64,000 nucleotides of DNA, taken from NCBI GenBank assembly GCA_017642855.1, contig JAEPOO010000001.1:620001-684000 (forward strand), given 5' to 3'. How positions within the stretch are numbered: the first letter of the stretch is position 1; each line of letters starts with the position of its first letter. The position numbers and the translations under genes were made by a program. The notes beneath the pieces were generated by a model that was not told where the DNA came from, did no database searches, and saw nothing but the letters and a program-made list of their open reading frames with translations. The DNA comes from Pseudomonadales bacterium (GTDB taxonomy: Bacteria; Pseudomonadota; Gammaproteobacteria; Pseudomonadales; Azotimanducaceae). Of the stretch, positions 35,618 through 45,844 are shown in pieces.

Positions 35618-37338
35618 CAAAATAGGTTCCTCTGCCCTGGGTCGCTCGATGTCGCATCGTCACCGGGTGGGTTTTCAATGCCGAGAAAGTGAGTCATGCC
35701 GCTGACCCTGGTTGAGCGTCTGGATAGTGCCTTCTGCCATGTGGATTCTTTGGCATAAACGCTGATGTTTTTTCTTGCTCGAGTGATTGCAGTGTAAACC
35801 AGTTCACGTGTCATGAGGCTGCTGGCTTCTTCCGATGATTCAGAGCCGAGCACCAGCATGACATGGTCAAATTCTGATCCCTGCGCTTTGTGCACGGTCA
35901 TCGCGAAACAGGTTTCGTGATCTGGAAGGCGTGATGCAAGAATACCCTCGGATTTTCCTGGGAACCTCACGACGAATTCATCGTTGGCAAGGGGCGTACA
36001 TATTCCAATATCACCGTTAAATAAGCCGAGGTTGTAATCGTTACGAGTCACGAGGACGGGACGACCGGTATAGAAGGTTTCACCGGGCCCTTTTAATCCG
36101 CGTGACTCCAGCAACTGCTCAATAGCGAGATTCAGCTCTGTCACACCCGAATCGCCGCCACGTCTGCTGCAGAGTATTCGGGTCTTCTCGAAGGCTTCGT
36201 TCAGGATATCGGCATTCACTGTTCCTGATTCAAGGGCAGCGAGATAATTCTGCCAGTTCGCGAGCAGTTTTGACGGCGCCGCTTCGCTATGCCAACTGAC
36301 ACTGGTGTCTGAGTCATCCAGCTTGATGCTCGCGCTTTGAATGCCAAGCGCCAGTTTCCCGATGGCGCTGTTCTCATCAAACCGGTAACTTCGCTCCAAT
36401 GTGCACACAGCATCTGTCAGCCGATGTGTTGTCTCGGTGGTGGGCATCTCACCAACAAAAGGATGCGCGAAATTTGAGAATTCGAGGCTAAAGCTGCTGT
36501 CCCCTGCGCAGAGATCAGCCAGCACATTCCCGGTATCGACCGAAGGCAATTGATTGGGATCGCCGAGCAGTATCAGGCGCGAGTCTTCAGGAATTGCACT
36601 CAGCAATCTGTGCATCATCGGGAGATCGATCATCGAGGCTTCGTCGACGATCAGAAGATCTGCATCAACCGGATTTCTTGGCCCGTGGCGCCAGGTTCGA
36701 CCATCCCGTCGCATACCCAGCAGTCTGTGTAATGTCTGTACCTCTAAATCCAGGGAGCGATCAGTTGCCCAGTCACGGATCGAGTCTCCCAGTCGCATGG
36801 CCGCTTTGCCCGTCGGTGCGGCGAGCCGAATATCAATGTCTGGGCTTTCCTCGAGCAATATATCCAGCATCTTCACGACAGTGCTGGTTTTTCCCGTGCC
36901 TGGGCCGCCAGTCACAATTGCGAGTTTGCGCGAAATCGCGAGTAGTGCCGCCAGCTTCTGACGGTTCCCGGATTCCGAGCCGAAGTGTTCGTCCAGTTTC
37001 TGCTTCAGTACGATAGAGTCTGGCACAGAGATTGGCTCGTTGCGTTTGGCGATCATGGAAGCGACTTCTACCTCGAAACGATAGAAGCGCCTGAGGTACA
37101 GACGATCATCGCGGATGACGAAGGGCGTTTTGTCGTTTGGCCCACCAAACGCCTTATGCTCCATGATGCTACTTAGAGTTTCATTCGATTCGTCAGCCAG
37201 ATGAATGCAGGAATGCTGGTTGACGGTGGCTTCAATCAATCTACTGATTAACGAACGAATTTCCGCTGGAAGCAGTCCGCTACCCCGGGCGATCAAACTC
37301 AAAAAGTGCTGTTCGAAACTGTGTGTCGTGTCACTCAT
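35617..37338 (-). CDS. recD: RecD, exodeoxyribonuclease V alpha subunit
   Basis: A 573-residue superfamily 1 helicase of the RecD type, the 5'-3' motor of RecBCD. Walker A is GGPGTGKTS at 144-152 (VTGGPGTGKTSTVVKML), DEAS follows in LLIVDEASMID, and the C-terminal helicase motifs TVHKAQGSEF and LVYTAITRA are present. Length fits E. coli RecD (about 608). The ATG overlaps the recB stop by eight bases (ATGAGTGA). It acts with RecB and RecC in double-strand break repair and degradation of linear DNA. Confidence 0.95.
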   Translation of the reverse strand: MSDTTHSFEQHFLSLIARGSGLLPAEIRSLISRLIEATVNQHSCIHLADESNETLSSIMEHKAFGGPNDKTPFVIRDDRLYLRRFYRFEVEVASMIAKRNEPISVPDSIVLKQKLDEHFGSESGNRQKLAALLAISRKLAIVTGGPGTGKTSTVVKMLDILLEESPDIDIRLAAPTGKAAMRLGDSIRDWATDRSLDLEVQTLHRLLGMRRDGRTWRHGPRNPVDADLLIVDEASMIDLPMMHRLLSAIPEDSRLILLGDPNQLPSVDTGNVLADLCAGDSSFSLEFSNFAHPFVGEMPTTETTHRLTDAVCTLERSYRFDENSAIGKLALGIQSASIKLDDSDTSVSWHSEAAPSKLLANWQNYLAALESGTVNADILNEAFEKTRILCSRRGGDSGVTELNLAIEQLLESRGLKGPGETFYTGRPVLVTRNDYNLGLFNGDIGICTPLANDEFVVRFPGKSEGILASRLPDHETCFAMTVHKAQGSEFDHVMLVLGSESSEEASSLMTRELVYTAITRARKNISVYAKESTWQKALSRRSTRVSGMTHFLGIENPPGDDATSSDPGQRNLF

Positions 37339-40300
37339 GGCTCAGAAGTTCGTCCAGGGTTCGAATGTGATTCATGCTCGGTTTGTCGAAAAAGATTCCG
37401 TGGGTACTCTTGGGTTGCATGCCCCTTAAGAACAGATAGTAAGCACCGCCGACGTGCTGCTCGTAGTCATAGTCGGGCAGCTTCACCGATAACATACGAT
37501 GGACGGCAAGAGTGTAGATCAGGTACTGCAGCTTGTACTGATGATGCTGCATCGCTTCTTCTATGTGTGCTTCGGTGTAGTGCTCTGATGAATAGCCGAG
37601 GAAGTTACTCTTATAGTCCGCGACAAAGTATTTGCCCTCACTGCGGTAGAGAAGGTCGATCATGCCCGTCATGATGCCTTGCAGGTCAAGATGATCCAGC
37701 CTGGTAGGGTTGATGTATCCGGTGTCCTGAAGAAATTCGATGAGTCCTGATTTCGCCGATAGCGGAAAGTGGAACTCCATTTCATCTAATCGATCAGCGT
37801 GTTCTATCTTTCTCAGTGATCCTGTCGCAAGTGGCGCATCGAGAATGTCAGCGAGCCATTTCTCAAGTACGGGTAACCAGGATTCATCCAGTCCTAACCT
37901 TCTGCAGGCTCTCAGGCAGTCCTCGCGGTGGTCACGAGCGGTGAAGTCGATATGCTCCATCAAACTATGCAGCACGACGCCGACCCTCGCGCCGCGTGGA
38001 AAGGTGTGACGTGAGAGTCTCCCCTCATTTCTATCACCACTGTGTTCCGTGGTGTCGTCGTCCGAGAACCCAATGACGCTTTGTAATTCCTGGGTTGCAG
38101 CGAGCCTTGATGAAACACCGGTATAGCTATGTATTCGCCATTGATCGTCGAAAGCAGGGTAGGGTGCAGGTGCTGACAGATCTGCGTGTTGCGTTGTGCC
38201 CTCTGTAAATCGGTTGAGTGTTGGTGCGGCTTTTTCCGTCGTAAACAGTTCATTGGGGAGCAATTTTCGAGCAAGCGTCTCGAGATGGTCGTCTTTCCCG
38301 ATGTCAGTCAGGCCGATGAGACGAGCAATCGCGGACTTCGGAAGTCTTGAGACGCCGGGCAAACCCAGGATGCAATGGTACTTCGCTCGAGTCAGCGCGA
38401 CATACAGAAGTCGCATCTCCTCTTCGAATTCTTCTTCGGTTTGGCGTGCTTCACTTTCTGATCCTGGTATCAGGTCAATGACACTCCCGAAATGCCCCTT
38501 TTTTGCATGTTGCAAGCGTTCCTCATGAAACAAAACTGGCGTGTTGGGTTTTCGAGGCACGGCACTGAAAACCGGCATGGGTATCATGACGATGTCGTAT
38601 TCGAGACCTTTAGCTGCGTGCATGGTGACGATTTTTACGAGGTTCTCGTCGCTTTCCAGTCTCAGCTGTCGTTCTTCATTACTGACCGTTTCGGCTTCCT
38701 TTTGTTCGTTACTAAACCATTTGATCAACTGGAACATGCCGGGTGACGTCGACGATCGTTTCTGAAGCACTTCAGTCAGGTGGCGGAGATTGGTGATCTG
38801 GCGATCTCCATCTGCGAGTTGTAACCACTTCTCTGCGAGTTGGCGCCTGGTGGCCAGGGCGTTCAACATCGGTGCAATGTCCTGCTCAAGCCATAACTCA
38901 TGATAGAAACGAAACTCTGATAAAACTTCCTGTTGGTATTCTACGTCCTGGTTGAGACGTTCGATATCCGCTGCCGAGCAGAGCATCAGGCGAGTGCCCA
39001 ATGCGGTACGAATGGCACGTTCACTGGTGGGTTCGAGTATGGCCTCCAGAATCAACTTAAGATCATCAGCCGTGTCCTGCAGAAATACACTCTCCAGGGT
39101 GAGATAAACGCTTTGAATGTTGCGTGCACGCAGTGCGCGCTGGGCCGCTACGGCTTGAGCCCGGCTGCGTACCAGGAACGCGATCTGACCCGCCGAGACT
39201 GTTTTTCCGTCGATCGTGGTGCTTTCATTTCTGAGCAGGTTCACCGTTTCTTCCGCCGCTGCCGCCATGAGCTTTTCGGTAAGAGGGGCTATGTTGCCGC
39301 GGGTTGCACCACCATCCTCAGCCACCAGCACTTTGTAAGGGGCCAGTTTCTTGTTTTCCTGCTTTATGCTCATGCCTTCTCGGGCGGCGGTTACTTTTTT
39401 GAAAGGAATGTCTTTATCGTTACCGAAAATTTTCGGTCTGTTGAACAGAAAGTTGGTCGCCTCAACCATGTCAGGGGTGGATCGCCAGTTGGCATCGAGG
39501 GTGCTGACGGCGGTCGCTTCTCTGCGGGCGTTAATGTACGTGTAGACATCAGCACCGCGAAAGTTATAAATCGCTTGCTTTGGATCTCCGATCATCAACA
39601 TCGCGCTGTTCGATTGATCCGTCTCACCAAAGGTATAGATCCGATCAAAGATGCTGTTCTGGATGTTATCGGTGTCCTGGAACTCGTCGATCATGGCGAT
39701 TGGCCATCGGTGCCTGATGGTGGTCGCGAGATTTGAATCCTCTCGAGTCACGGCCGTCGCGAGGGTCGTCAGCAAATCGTCAACGGTGAGCTGGTTTGTC
39801 TGCTCCTTGATGGTCGCCATGGTGACAGCAACTTCTCGGAACAAGTCGTGCCAGAGATTTGCCGTCAACTGCCTGATATCTTTTGCAACACGATCGATCA
39901 GCTCGAGTGTTGGATGTGACGGAAATGTACCATTGGCTTTCAATGCAGCTGCGAGTGGTTCGGCGCTGTAGATCTGCCAAAGTTCGTTGTTAAGACCGGC
40001 GCCAGGTTCAATACTGAAATGCAGCATCTGGCCGAGTCGTTTGATCGGTGTGCGCCCCTTGTTCAGGTCAGAACCCAACAGCAGTTTTTCCAGATCGTTT
40101 TCGCGCCATTCTTGTTTGGCTGAATGTGCGTTTCCGATCAGTTCCTGCATGTCGATGCTGACATACGGCGGCACGAAATCCAGCTCTCCGCGGAACAAGA
40201 AAGGTTTTAGTCGATTGGCGAGACCGTCCGGGTTTGGCCAGATAGACATGGCAAACTCGCGAATCTCACCTGGCAAAGACAAGATGTTCTGCCTGAAGAC

Positions 40301-40792
40301 GTCCTCGCATGCTTGTTTCAGCAGATGATCGCGTTCTGCGTTCATGGACAGGCTAAACAGGGTGCCGGATTCGAAGGCCTGCTCGCCCAGCACGCGAGCG
40401 CAAAAACCGTGAATGGTGAAGATGCTTGCTTCGTCCGTCATTTGGCTGGCCGCAGTCAGCAGTTTCAGGTCCCGTGTATTGTCTGTTGAAGAAACAAGCA
40501 GACTTTCCAGGAAGGCGTCGTCACCGGCATCTTGCGTTCGAAAAGCATTTCTGGCCTGTTTAATTCTGTCTGAAACCCGTTGCTTCAGCTCCTCTGTCGC
40601 AGCGATCGTGAAAGTCAGGACCAGGATTTCGCTGATCGCGAGGGGACGCTGCCAGGGTACGTCATGACCCAAGAGTAATCGGATGCAGAGATTCGAAATG
40701 GTATAGGTTTTACCGGTACCGGCACTGGCCTCGATCAGCTGCTGGCCAGCAAACGGTAGCGAACCCGCGATGTTGGTTGACGTCTCACTCAT
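37331..40792 (-). CDS. recB: RecB, exodeoxyribonuclease V beta subunit
   Basis: A 1153-residue helicase-nuclease. Walker A EASAGTGKT is at 21-29, the UvrD-like motifs AMIDEFQDTD, GDPKQAIYNFRGAD and VTMHAAKGLEY are present, and the C-terminal nuclease domain has GMIDLL and VADYKSNFLG around residue 1060 with the expected Asp and Lys. It is the 3'-5' motor and the only nuclease of RecBCD. A long frame is open upstream to 41080, inside recC, but ATG 40792 begins with the typical N-terminus and overlaps the recC stop by eight bases. Confidence 0.96.
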   Translation of the reverse strand: MSETSTNIAGSLPFAGQQLIEASAGTGKTYTISNLCIRLLLGHDVPWQRPLAISEILVLTFTIAATEELKQRVSDRIKQARNAFRTQDAGDDAFLESLLVSSTDNTRDLKLLTAASQMTDEASIFTIHGFCARVLGEQAFESGTLFSLSMNAERDHLLKQACEDVFRQNILSLPGEIREFAMSIWPNPDGLANRLKPFLFRGELDFVPPYVSIDMQELIGNAHSAKQEWRENDLEKLLLGSDLNKGRTPIKRLGQMLHFSIEPGAGLNNELWQIYSAEPLAAALKANGTFPSHPTLELIDRVAKDIRQLTANLWHDLFREVAVTMATIKEQTNQLTVDDLLTTLATAVTREDSNLATTIRHRWPIAMIDEFQDTDNIQNSIFDRIYTFGETDQSNSAMLMIGDPKQAIYNFRGADVYTYINARREATAVSTLDANWRSTPDMVEATNFLFNRPKIFGNDKDIPFKKVTAAREGMSIKQENKKLAPYKVLVAEDGGATRGNIAPLTEKLMAAAAEETVNLLRNESTTIDGKTVSAGQIAFLVRSRAQAVAAQRALRARNIQSVYLTLESVFLQDTADDLKLILEAILEPTSERAIRTALGTRLMLCSAADIERLNQDVEYQQEVLSEFRFYHELWLEQDIAPMLNALATRRQLAEKWLQLADGDRQITNLRHLTEVLQKRSSTSPGMFQLIKWFSNEQKEAETVSNEERQLRLESDENLVKIVTMHAAKGLEYDIVMIPMPVFSAVPRKPNTPVLFHEERLQHAKKGHFGSVIDLIPGSESEARQTEEEFEEEMRLLYVALTRAKYHCILGLPGVSRLPKSAIARLIGLTDIGKDDHLETLARKLLPNELFTTEKAAPTLNRFTEGTTQHADLSAPAPYPAFDDQWRIHSYTGVSSRLAATQELQSVIGFSDDDTTEHSGDRNEGRLSRHTFPRGARVGVVLHSLMEHIDFTARDHREDCLRACRRLGLDESWLPVLEKWLADILDAPLATGSLRKIEHADRLDEMEFHFPLSAKSGLIEFLQDTGYINPTRLDHLDLQGIMTGMIDLLYRSEGKYFVADYKSNFLGYSSEHYTEAHIEEAMQHHQYKLQYLIYTLAVHRMLSVKLPDYDYEQHVGGAYYLFLRGMQPKSTHGIFFDKPSMNHIRTLDELLSHE

Positions 40793-43700
40793 CGCTAAAT
40801 CGCTTGAGCACAGGAGACCACAATTCCATCGCCTCTCTTTTGAAGGCCTCGTCGAACGCATCGGGTGTTCTGAACAACCGTTGCCAGTATCGGTCTTTAC
40901 CCTCGGCACCTGGTTGATCTCGATCCCAGTTTCTAAGCGCAGTTTGCAATGCCCGGTCCGGGTCTCCGCTCTTTTGCATGGCGACGGCGAAATCAAAACT
41001 CGCTTCTGTCGGCATGAATATGGGGGAAGTGATGCCTCTATGGTATTTCTGCACCAACGCTTCCAGCAGTCTCTCAGCATCCTTGTTGGACAAGCCGGAA
41101 AGATGAATGGTTTCCGCGGCCTCTTTGTCGCCTCGAAATACGAACGCAGATTCGATGCCAGGCTCTATCATGTTGGCGGCAAGGTGAGTGACCCAGGCCT
41201 CCAGTCTCTGCCGGGCGCGAAGTTTGCCTGCTCGGTAGTGCACCAATGTCTGTCCGAACAGGTTGGTTGGGTTGAAGCTCAGCAGTGTGTCTCCGACCGA
41301 CAGTTCTTCCGTGATCTGGCGATGTTCAGCCAGCAGCAGGGGCGCGACCTGTGCCATGATGTTCTGTGCCCGTTCCACCTCTCGACGAAGATGTTGTCGT
41401 CCAACTTCTCCTGGGAGCACCTGGCCGGTGCTTAGCACTCTGTCGTGAAAGGTCTGGATATCCTGACCGTCCATGATGTGACCCAGTGCAGCGTCTGCCA
41501 ACTGAAAGCGCTCCAGGTGATCGAGTTCGAAGGACTCTGTGTCCTGCAGTTCAACCTCATCGTGCTCAAGATAGATACCGAGTCTATGCTGGAGAAAATA
41601 TTTTGCTGGGTGCCGGAAATACGCACCTAATTGGTTGACCGCTGTCAGTGCTGAGGTTTCATCATCTTTTAGCGGCTCGGAAAGGAACAAGTCTTCCTTT
41701 GGTGAGTCTGCAGTCAGCGCTCGAAACCAGTTTTCGTTGAAGCTCTGAAATTGATCGCCCCTGAAGTATCTTGGATTGTAGGGCTGGAGTGCATGGGTGG
41801 TGATGTTTGGTTGCTCGAAAACCGCGCTAATGTAGTCCTGCCACTCCTGTACAACAACAGATGGTGGCCTCTCTTTATCGTCGCGGATACCGCGGCCGAC
41901 AAAGCTCACGTAGAACAGGTCCTGCGCAGATAAAAGGGCTTCCAAAAACAGGTATCGATCGTCCAGTTTCTTTGATCGATCGCCTTTTCGATGTTCGGAG
42001 TTCGCTATCAGGTCGAAAGAGTGTGGTCTGATATCTCGCGGATATTCGCCATCATTCATGCCAAGCAAACAGATCGCCCGAAAAGGGATGCTGCGCATGG
42101 GCACCAGAGTGGCAAAGGTTATACCGCCACTGATGAAGCCTGCTTTTTGGTCGCTCCCTGTCAGTGTTTTTTCAACAGCGTGAGCGATCATCTGACGTGA
42201 AAGGGGTTCCTGGTAACCAGAGGCTTCAGCTCGACTGGCGAGTTCTTCGGTCACTTCGAGTAATTGACTGATGTCCAGGTTTTCATTGTCTTTCGGTTCA
42301 AAGAAATCTGTTGTTAGACCTGTAATGAGGCTTAGCCAATCAATAGCCGAATGTGTTTTTCTGAGTTCAGAACGATAATCAGCCAACAGATCTATGAAGT
42401 CGCAAAGTTTTCCAAGAAGAGATAATTCCCTTGGTTCGATGTTGAAAGGCAAGACGTTCTGCCAGGTGTCGTGTTGCTCATCCATGGCAAAGCCCAGGAG
42501 CAATCGATCGAGGCCGAATCGCCAGCTGTTCTGGTGCTCTTCGGGCAGTGACCAGAAGCTGGCTTTGCTGCTGCCATCCAATTCCCAACGAATACCGGCC
42601 CCGTTTATCCAGTAGGCGATGGTTTCAAGGTCTTCCTGGTGAAACTTGAGTTTGCGCATCACTGCGGGTACCTCGAGAAGGTCCATGACTTGGGGGCCAG
42701 TAAGGCGACTCTCTGGCAGTTTCATCAAGGAAACAAAAGTGCTGAGTATGGTCGACTGCTCCAAGGCGCTGGTATCAGCCAAGCGGTAGGTCATTTCCTG
42801 CGAGAACACGGAGTGAATGTAGGGCGCATACTCCGCAATGTCAGGTACCATCACGAGAATCTCACTCAACCTCAAGCTGGGGTCAGCGATAATTTGACGC
42901 AGAAGTTCATCCTTAAGAACCTCGACCTCGCGCATGCGACTGTGACAGATATGGACCTGCAGACTTTGGTCATGGAGATCTTGTTTGATGGGTTGCTCAG
43001 TGAATTCGAAAGCGCCACCGAAGGTCAGATCCAGTATGTCATTCTTGACGAAATTGAGTGCGGAATCGCCTTCTGAGCGTGAGAAACCCTCAACAGATTG
43101 AATCTCCGGTGTGTCGAGGAGCAGTTCCAGTAACTCTCGACCTTGTTTGCCAAGGGAGGAAAGTAACGGGTTACCGACTTCCAGGTAGTCTTCATCGACC
43201 ATAGCGTCTTCGGGATTGATTAGACCTCGAATGGAACGCCTTGCCAGATCCTTCTCAGAAACAATATCTCCCCAATAATGTTCACAGGGGTTCAGAAAAT
43301 AGATATCGACATCACTGAATTGAGAGATGGCTCTGAAAGTTTCTAGTTGCAGAGGCGGCATGGTGGATAGGCCGAATATGCTGAGCCGGCGCCAAGGTAG
43401 ATCAGTTGAACCAGAAAGTTTTTGCATGGCCCGTTGATGTAATTCTGCTCGATGCAGATGGCGTGAACCTTTGAGGTCAGCCTGAACAAGCCGCCACAGA
43501 TCTCTTTGCCATTGCTCGTGACCGGGAGCTTCGTACGCCTCTGATGCCCAGGCTTGAATCCAGTCAGGCCGATACATGAGATACTCATCAAGAAGGAGCG
43601 TTAGCTCACTGGCGAGTTGGTACAACCTTAAGTCAGGATCTCCAGGCGCTTCTAAGTAGCTTTTAACCGTGACGGACAGCTCTGTGTTGCTGCGGAGCAG

Positions 43701-43994
43701 TCGCATAATCCGCCAGACCAGGCGGTGTCTCTCATAGGGAGACTCCCTCATCAGCTGAAGTTCCGGCATCAGCGTCTGGTAGAGCTCCCAAAGAAAAGTG
43801 GCGGGAAGCTTGCAGTCAACGTTGGCGGCAATACCATGCCTTTGGGCGAGCTGAAGTTTCAGCCATTGTCCGAGCCCGAAGCTCTGGACAATCACCGTCA
43901 TCGGCTCGAATGGATCTCTGTTGCCAGTCTCGTTGCGATCGCAGATAGCGCTCGCCAGTTCCGTCATTTGGTTCGATTGGAACAGGTTAAGCAT
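40785..43994 (-). CDS. recC: RecC, exodeoxyribonuclease V gamma subunit
   Basis: A 1069-residue protein matching RecC along its length. The N-terminal FQSNQMTELA and VIVQSFGLGQWLKLQLAQRHGIAANVD blocks are diagnostic, as are the later ICLLGMNDGEYPR and EHRKGDRSKKLDDRYLFLEALLSA segments. RecC has an inactivated helicase fold that recognises Chi and splits the duplex. A GTG at 44012 is in frame, but ATG 43994 is closer to the family start. It is the first gene of recC-recB-recD; unlike in E. coli, no ptrA lies between recC and recB. Confidence 0.94.
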   Translation of the reverse strand: MLNLFQSNQMTELASAICDRNETGNRDPFEPMTVIVQSFGLGQWLKLQLAQRHGIAANVDCKLPATFLWELYQTLMPELQLMRESPYERHRLVWRIMRLLRSNTELSVTVKSYLEAPGDPDLRLYQLASELTLLLDEYLMYRPDWIQAWASEAYEAPGHEQWQRDLWRLVQADLKGSRHLHRAELHQRAMQKLSGSTDLPWRRLSIFGLSTMPPLQLETFRAISQFSDVDIYFLNPCEHYWGDIVSEKDLARRSIRGLINPEDAMVDEDYLEVGNPLLSSLGKQGRELLELLLDTPEIQSVEGFSRSEGDSALNFVKNDILDLTFGGAFEFTEQPIKQDLHDQSLQVHICHSRMREVEVLKDELLRQIIADPSLRLSEILVMVPDIAEYAPYIHSVFSQEMTYRLADTSALEQSTILSTFVSLMKLPESRLTGPQVMDLLEVPAVMRKLKFHQEDLETIAYWINGAGIRWELDGSSKASFWSLPEEHQNSWRFGLDRLLLGFAMDEQHDTWQNVLPFNIEPRELSLLGKLCDFIDLLADYRSELRKTHSAIDWLSLITGLTTDFFEPKDNENLDISQLLEVTEELASRAEASGYQEPLSRQMIAHAVEKTLTGSDQKAGFISGGITFATLVPMRSIPFRAICLLGMNDGEYPRDIRPHSFDLIANSEHRKGDRSKKLDDRYLFLEALLSAQDLFYVSFVGRGIRDDKERPPSVVVQEWQDYISAVFEQPNITTHALQPYNPRYFRGDQFQSFNENWFRALTADSPKEDLFLSEPLKDDETSALTAVNQLGAYFRHPAKYFLQHRLGIYLEHDEVELQDTESFELDHLERFQLADAALGHIMDGQDIQTFHDRVLSTGQVLPGEVGRQHLRREVERAQNIMAQVAPLLLAEHRQITEELSVGDTLLSFNPTNLFGQTLVHYRAGKLRARQRLEAWVTHLAANMIEPGIESAFVFRGDKEAAETIHLSGLSNKDAERLLEALVQKYHRGITSPIFMPTEASFDFAVAMQKSGDPDRALQTALRNWDRDQPGAEGKDRYWQRLFRTPDAFDEAFKREAMELWSPVLKRFSDE

Positions 43995-44363
43995 AGCGTG
44001 GCAGTTTACCACTTTTGCGAGACTTCCCCTGCGAATCCAATATTTGGAATCGCGCGAGATGTGTGCGCAACCGGTTGATGTGCCCGGGGGCGTTTCTAAC
44101 CTAGAAAACCAGGTTCAATGGCGGCCAGTGACAGAGACATGCCTGCCGCTCGCTACTGCTCGAAGGGAACACGGCCATAGCGCTTGCGGGCGATGAGGTT
44201 TCAGAAACAGTGATGCGTGTTGTCAGGGTCGGAACGTTTGTGGTGGCGTCAAATGGGCGCTGGCACGTGGCTAAACGCCCGGCACCAACCCACATGCCGT
44301 TCATCACGCCGGGCAAAGGCGCGCTCAATGCGGTGGGCGGCGCCCCCGTCTAGGCGACCCCGT
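43995..44363. other. Intergenic region upstream of recC
   Basis: This 369-base gap must hold the recC promoter on the minus strand. On the plus strand a frame at 44213-44353 encodes 46 residues starting MRVVRVGTFVVASNG, with no clear ribosome-binding site. The minus strand also has a 75-codon frame at 44101-44328 of odd composition. I do not recognise either, and they are probably spurious. No clear terminator for ppa was found. Confidence 0.4.
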
Positions 44364-44906
44364 TTAACCAGCCCTGTCGATAGCCTCAGTGATCGATTGG
44401 CGCGCTTCTTCAGCGTTACCCCAGCGCTCGAATTCAACCCACTTGTCGGTTTCCAGATCTTTGTAATGCATGAAGAAATGCTTGATCTGTTCCAGCGTAA
44501 TTTCAGGTAGCTGGTCGTAGTTTTCGACACTTTCGTAGCGCCGTGTCAGTTTCGGTGTTGGAATGGCAATGACCTTTTCGTCCATGCCGGCTTCATCTTT
44601 CATAAAAAGCACGCCAATTGGATGGCAGTTGACGACCGAGCCCGGCACCAGTGGGCGGGTTGTCGCAACGAGCACATCAACCGGGTCACCGTCCCCAGAC
44701 AGTGTATGCGGGACGAACCCATAGTTGCCGGGATAGCGCATGGGCGTATAGAGGAAACGATCGACGAACAGGGCACCGGAGGCCTTGTCCAGTTCGTATT
44801 TGATAGGCTCACCACCCACCGGGATTTCGATAACGACGTTAATGTCTTCCGGCGGATTGCTGCCTGCTGGGATGGCATCGATATTCATGCGCGCAAGTAT
44901 ATTCAT
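44364..44906 (-). CDS. ppa: Inorganic pyrophosphatase, family I
   Basis: A 180-residue soluble pyrophosphatase. The signature DGDPVDVLV covers about 72-80, giving the three metal-binding aspartates Asp72, Asp74 and Asp77. [13 protein letters not shown] precedes it and [15 protein letters not shown] is near the C-terminus, as in E. coli Ppa. It hydrolyses pyrophosphate from biosynthesis, including that of acyl-CoA synthetases. ATG 44906 and ATG 44888 are both possible starts. It lies divergent from the DMT gene with a 38-base gap. Confidence 0.96.
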   Translation of the reverse strand: MNILARMNIDAIPAGSNPPEDINVVIEIPVGGEPIKYELDKASGALFVDRFLYTPMRYPGNYGFVPHTLSGDGDPVDVLVATTRPLVPGSVVNCHPIGVLFMKDEAGMDEKVIAIPTPKLTRRYESVENYDQLPEITLEQIKHFFMHYKDLETDKWVEFERWGNAEEARQSITEAIDRAG

Positions 44907-44944
44907 TATGCCGGTATACTCACGCCTTTTTTTCGGAGCCGCCC

Positions 44945-45844
44945 TTGAATCCCTATCTGCCCATCACCGCTGCCTGTGTTTCCACGGCACTCGGTGGTGC
45001 CATGGCCGTCGCAACGAGGGCGATTGTCGAGCAGGTTGATCCGGTTCTCCTGGGCGTGATCCGATATGGGATCGCCGCAGTCTGTCTTCTCGCGGGCGCT
45101 TTATACCTGGGCCGCATGCGTTTCGAGCGACGTCACTATCTGCCGATGGCACTCATCGGCATCATGTTTTTCTCTGTGTTTCCGATCGGCTTTTCGCTTG
45201 CACTTAAATACACAACCGCCGCTCAGGGTGCCCTTGTGCTCTCCGTGATGCCGATTCTGACCATGTTAATGGCCGCGCTATTCGGGCAGGAAGTGATCAC
45301 TCGGGTCAAAGTTGCCGGTGCGTTTCTCGTGTTTGCGGGTGTTGCGTTTGTGGTTGAGATAGGTGACGGCGCGGGTGAGGAAGCGATGCTGGGTAATGTG
45401 ATCATGTTTGCCATGGCAGTGATCGGTGCAGCGTTCAATCTGCTGGCTCGACCCTATTTACAGACTTATGACCAGTTGCAGGCGACAACCTGGTTTATGG
45501 TAAGTGGCTGGATCGTGATGTTTGTTGCGACGCTGTTGACGGGAACGCTGACGCTCGAAGTGCCTCCGGCAGAGACCTGGTGGGTTCTGATATTTATCGG
45601 CACTCTGGGTGGCGCCATACCGATCTTTTTATTCAACTGGGCGCTGGGTCACATTGAAGCGACCCTGGTGTCCGTGTGTCTAGGCTTGAACCCTCTAACA
45701 GCTGCAGTTCTGGGTATGCTGATGCTCTCTGAACCGGTGACCTTGCCCCTGATGATCGGTCTCGTGCTGGTTCTCGCGGGCATCGTTACCGCCAACCACC
45801 GTCCGAAAAAGGTCTACGATCACTTTGACCGCGAGTTCGATTAG
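44945..45844 (+). CDS. DMT-superfamily (EamA) exporter
   Basis: A 299-residue inner-membrane protein with ten hydrophobic helices in two EamA repeats, one at about 5-135 and one at about 150-285 (the repeat ending [11 protein letters not shown] is characteristic). It is likely an exporter of metabolites such as amino acids; the substrate is not evident. The start is TTG 44945, with GGAG six bases upstream and no closer ATG. Its TAG stop overlaps the surE stop by four bases. Confidence 0.85.
   Translation: MNPYLPITAACVSTALGGAMAVATRAIVEQVDPVLLGVIRYGIAAVCLLAGALYLGRMRFERRHYLPMALIGIMFFSVFPIGFSLALKYTTAAQGALVLSVMPILTMLMAALFGQEVITRVKVAGAFLVFAGVAFVVEIGDGAGEEAMLGNVIMFAMAVIGAAFNLLARPYLQTYDQLQATTWFMVSGWIVMFVATLLTGTLTLEVPPAETWWVLIFIGTLGGAIPIFLFNWALGHIEATLVSVCLGLNPLTAAVLGMLMLSEPVTLPLMIGLVLVLAGIVTANHRPKKVYDHFDREFD

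Noticed and set aside
38933..39736. A 267-codon plus-strand frame inside recB
   Set aside because: It lies wholly opposite intact recB motifs and has the look of an antisense artefact.
40793..41080. A 96-codon N-terminal extension of RecB inside recC
   Set aside because: The RecB Walker A motif and family start follow ATG 40792, and the added residues have no helicase features and lie in recC coding sequence.
44101..44353. Short frames between recC and ppa
   Set aside because: They lack a ribosome-binding site, a known motif and normal composition, and overlap on opposite strands.
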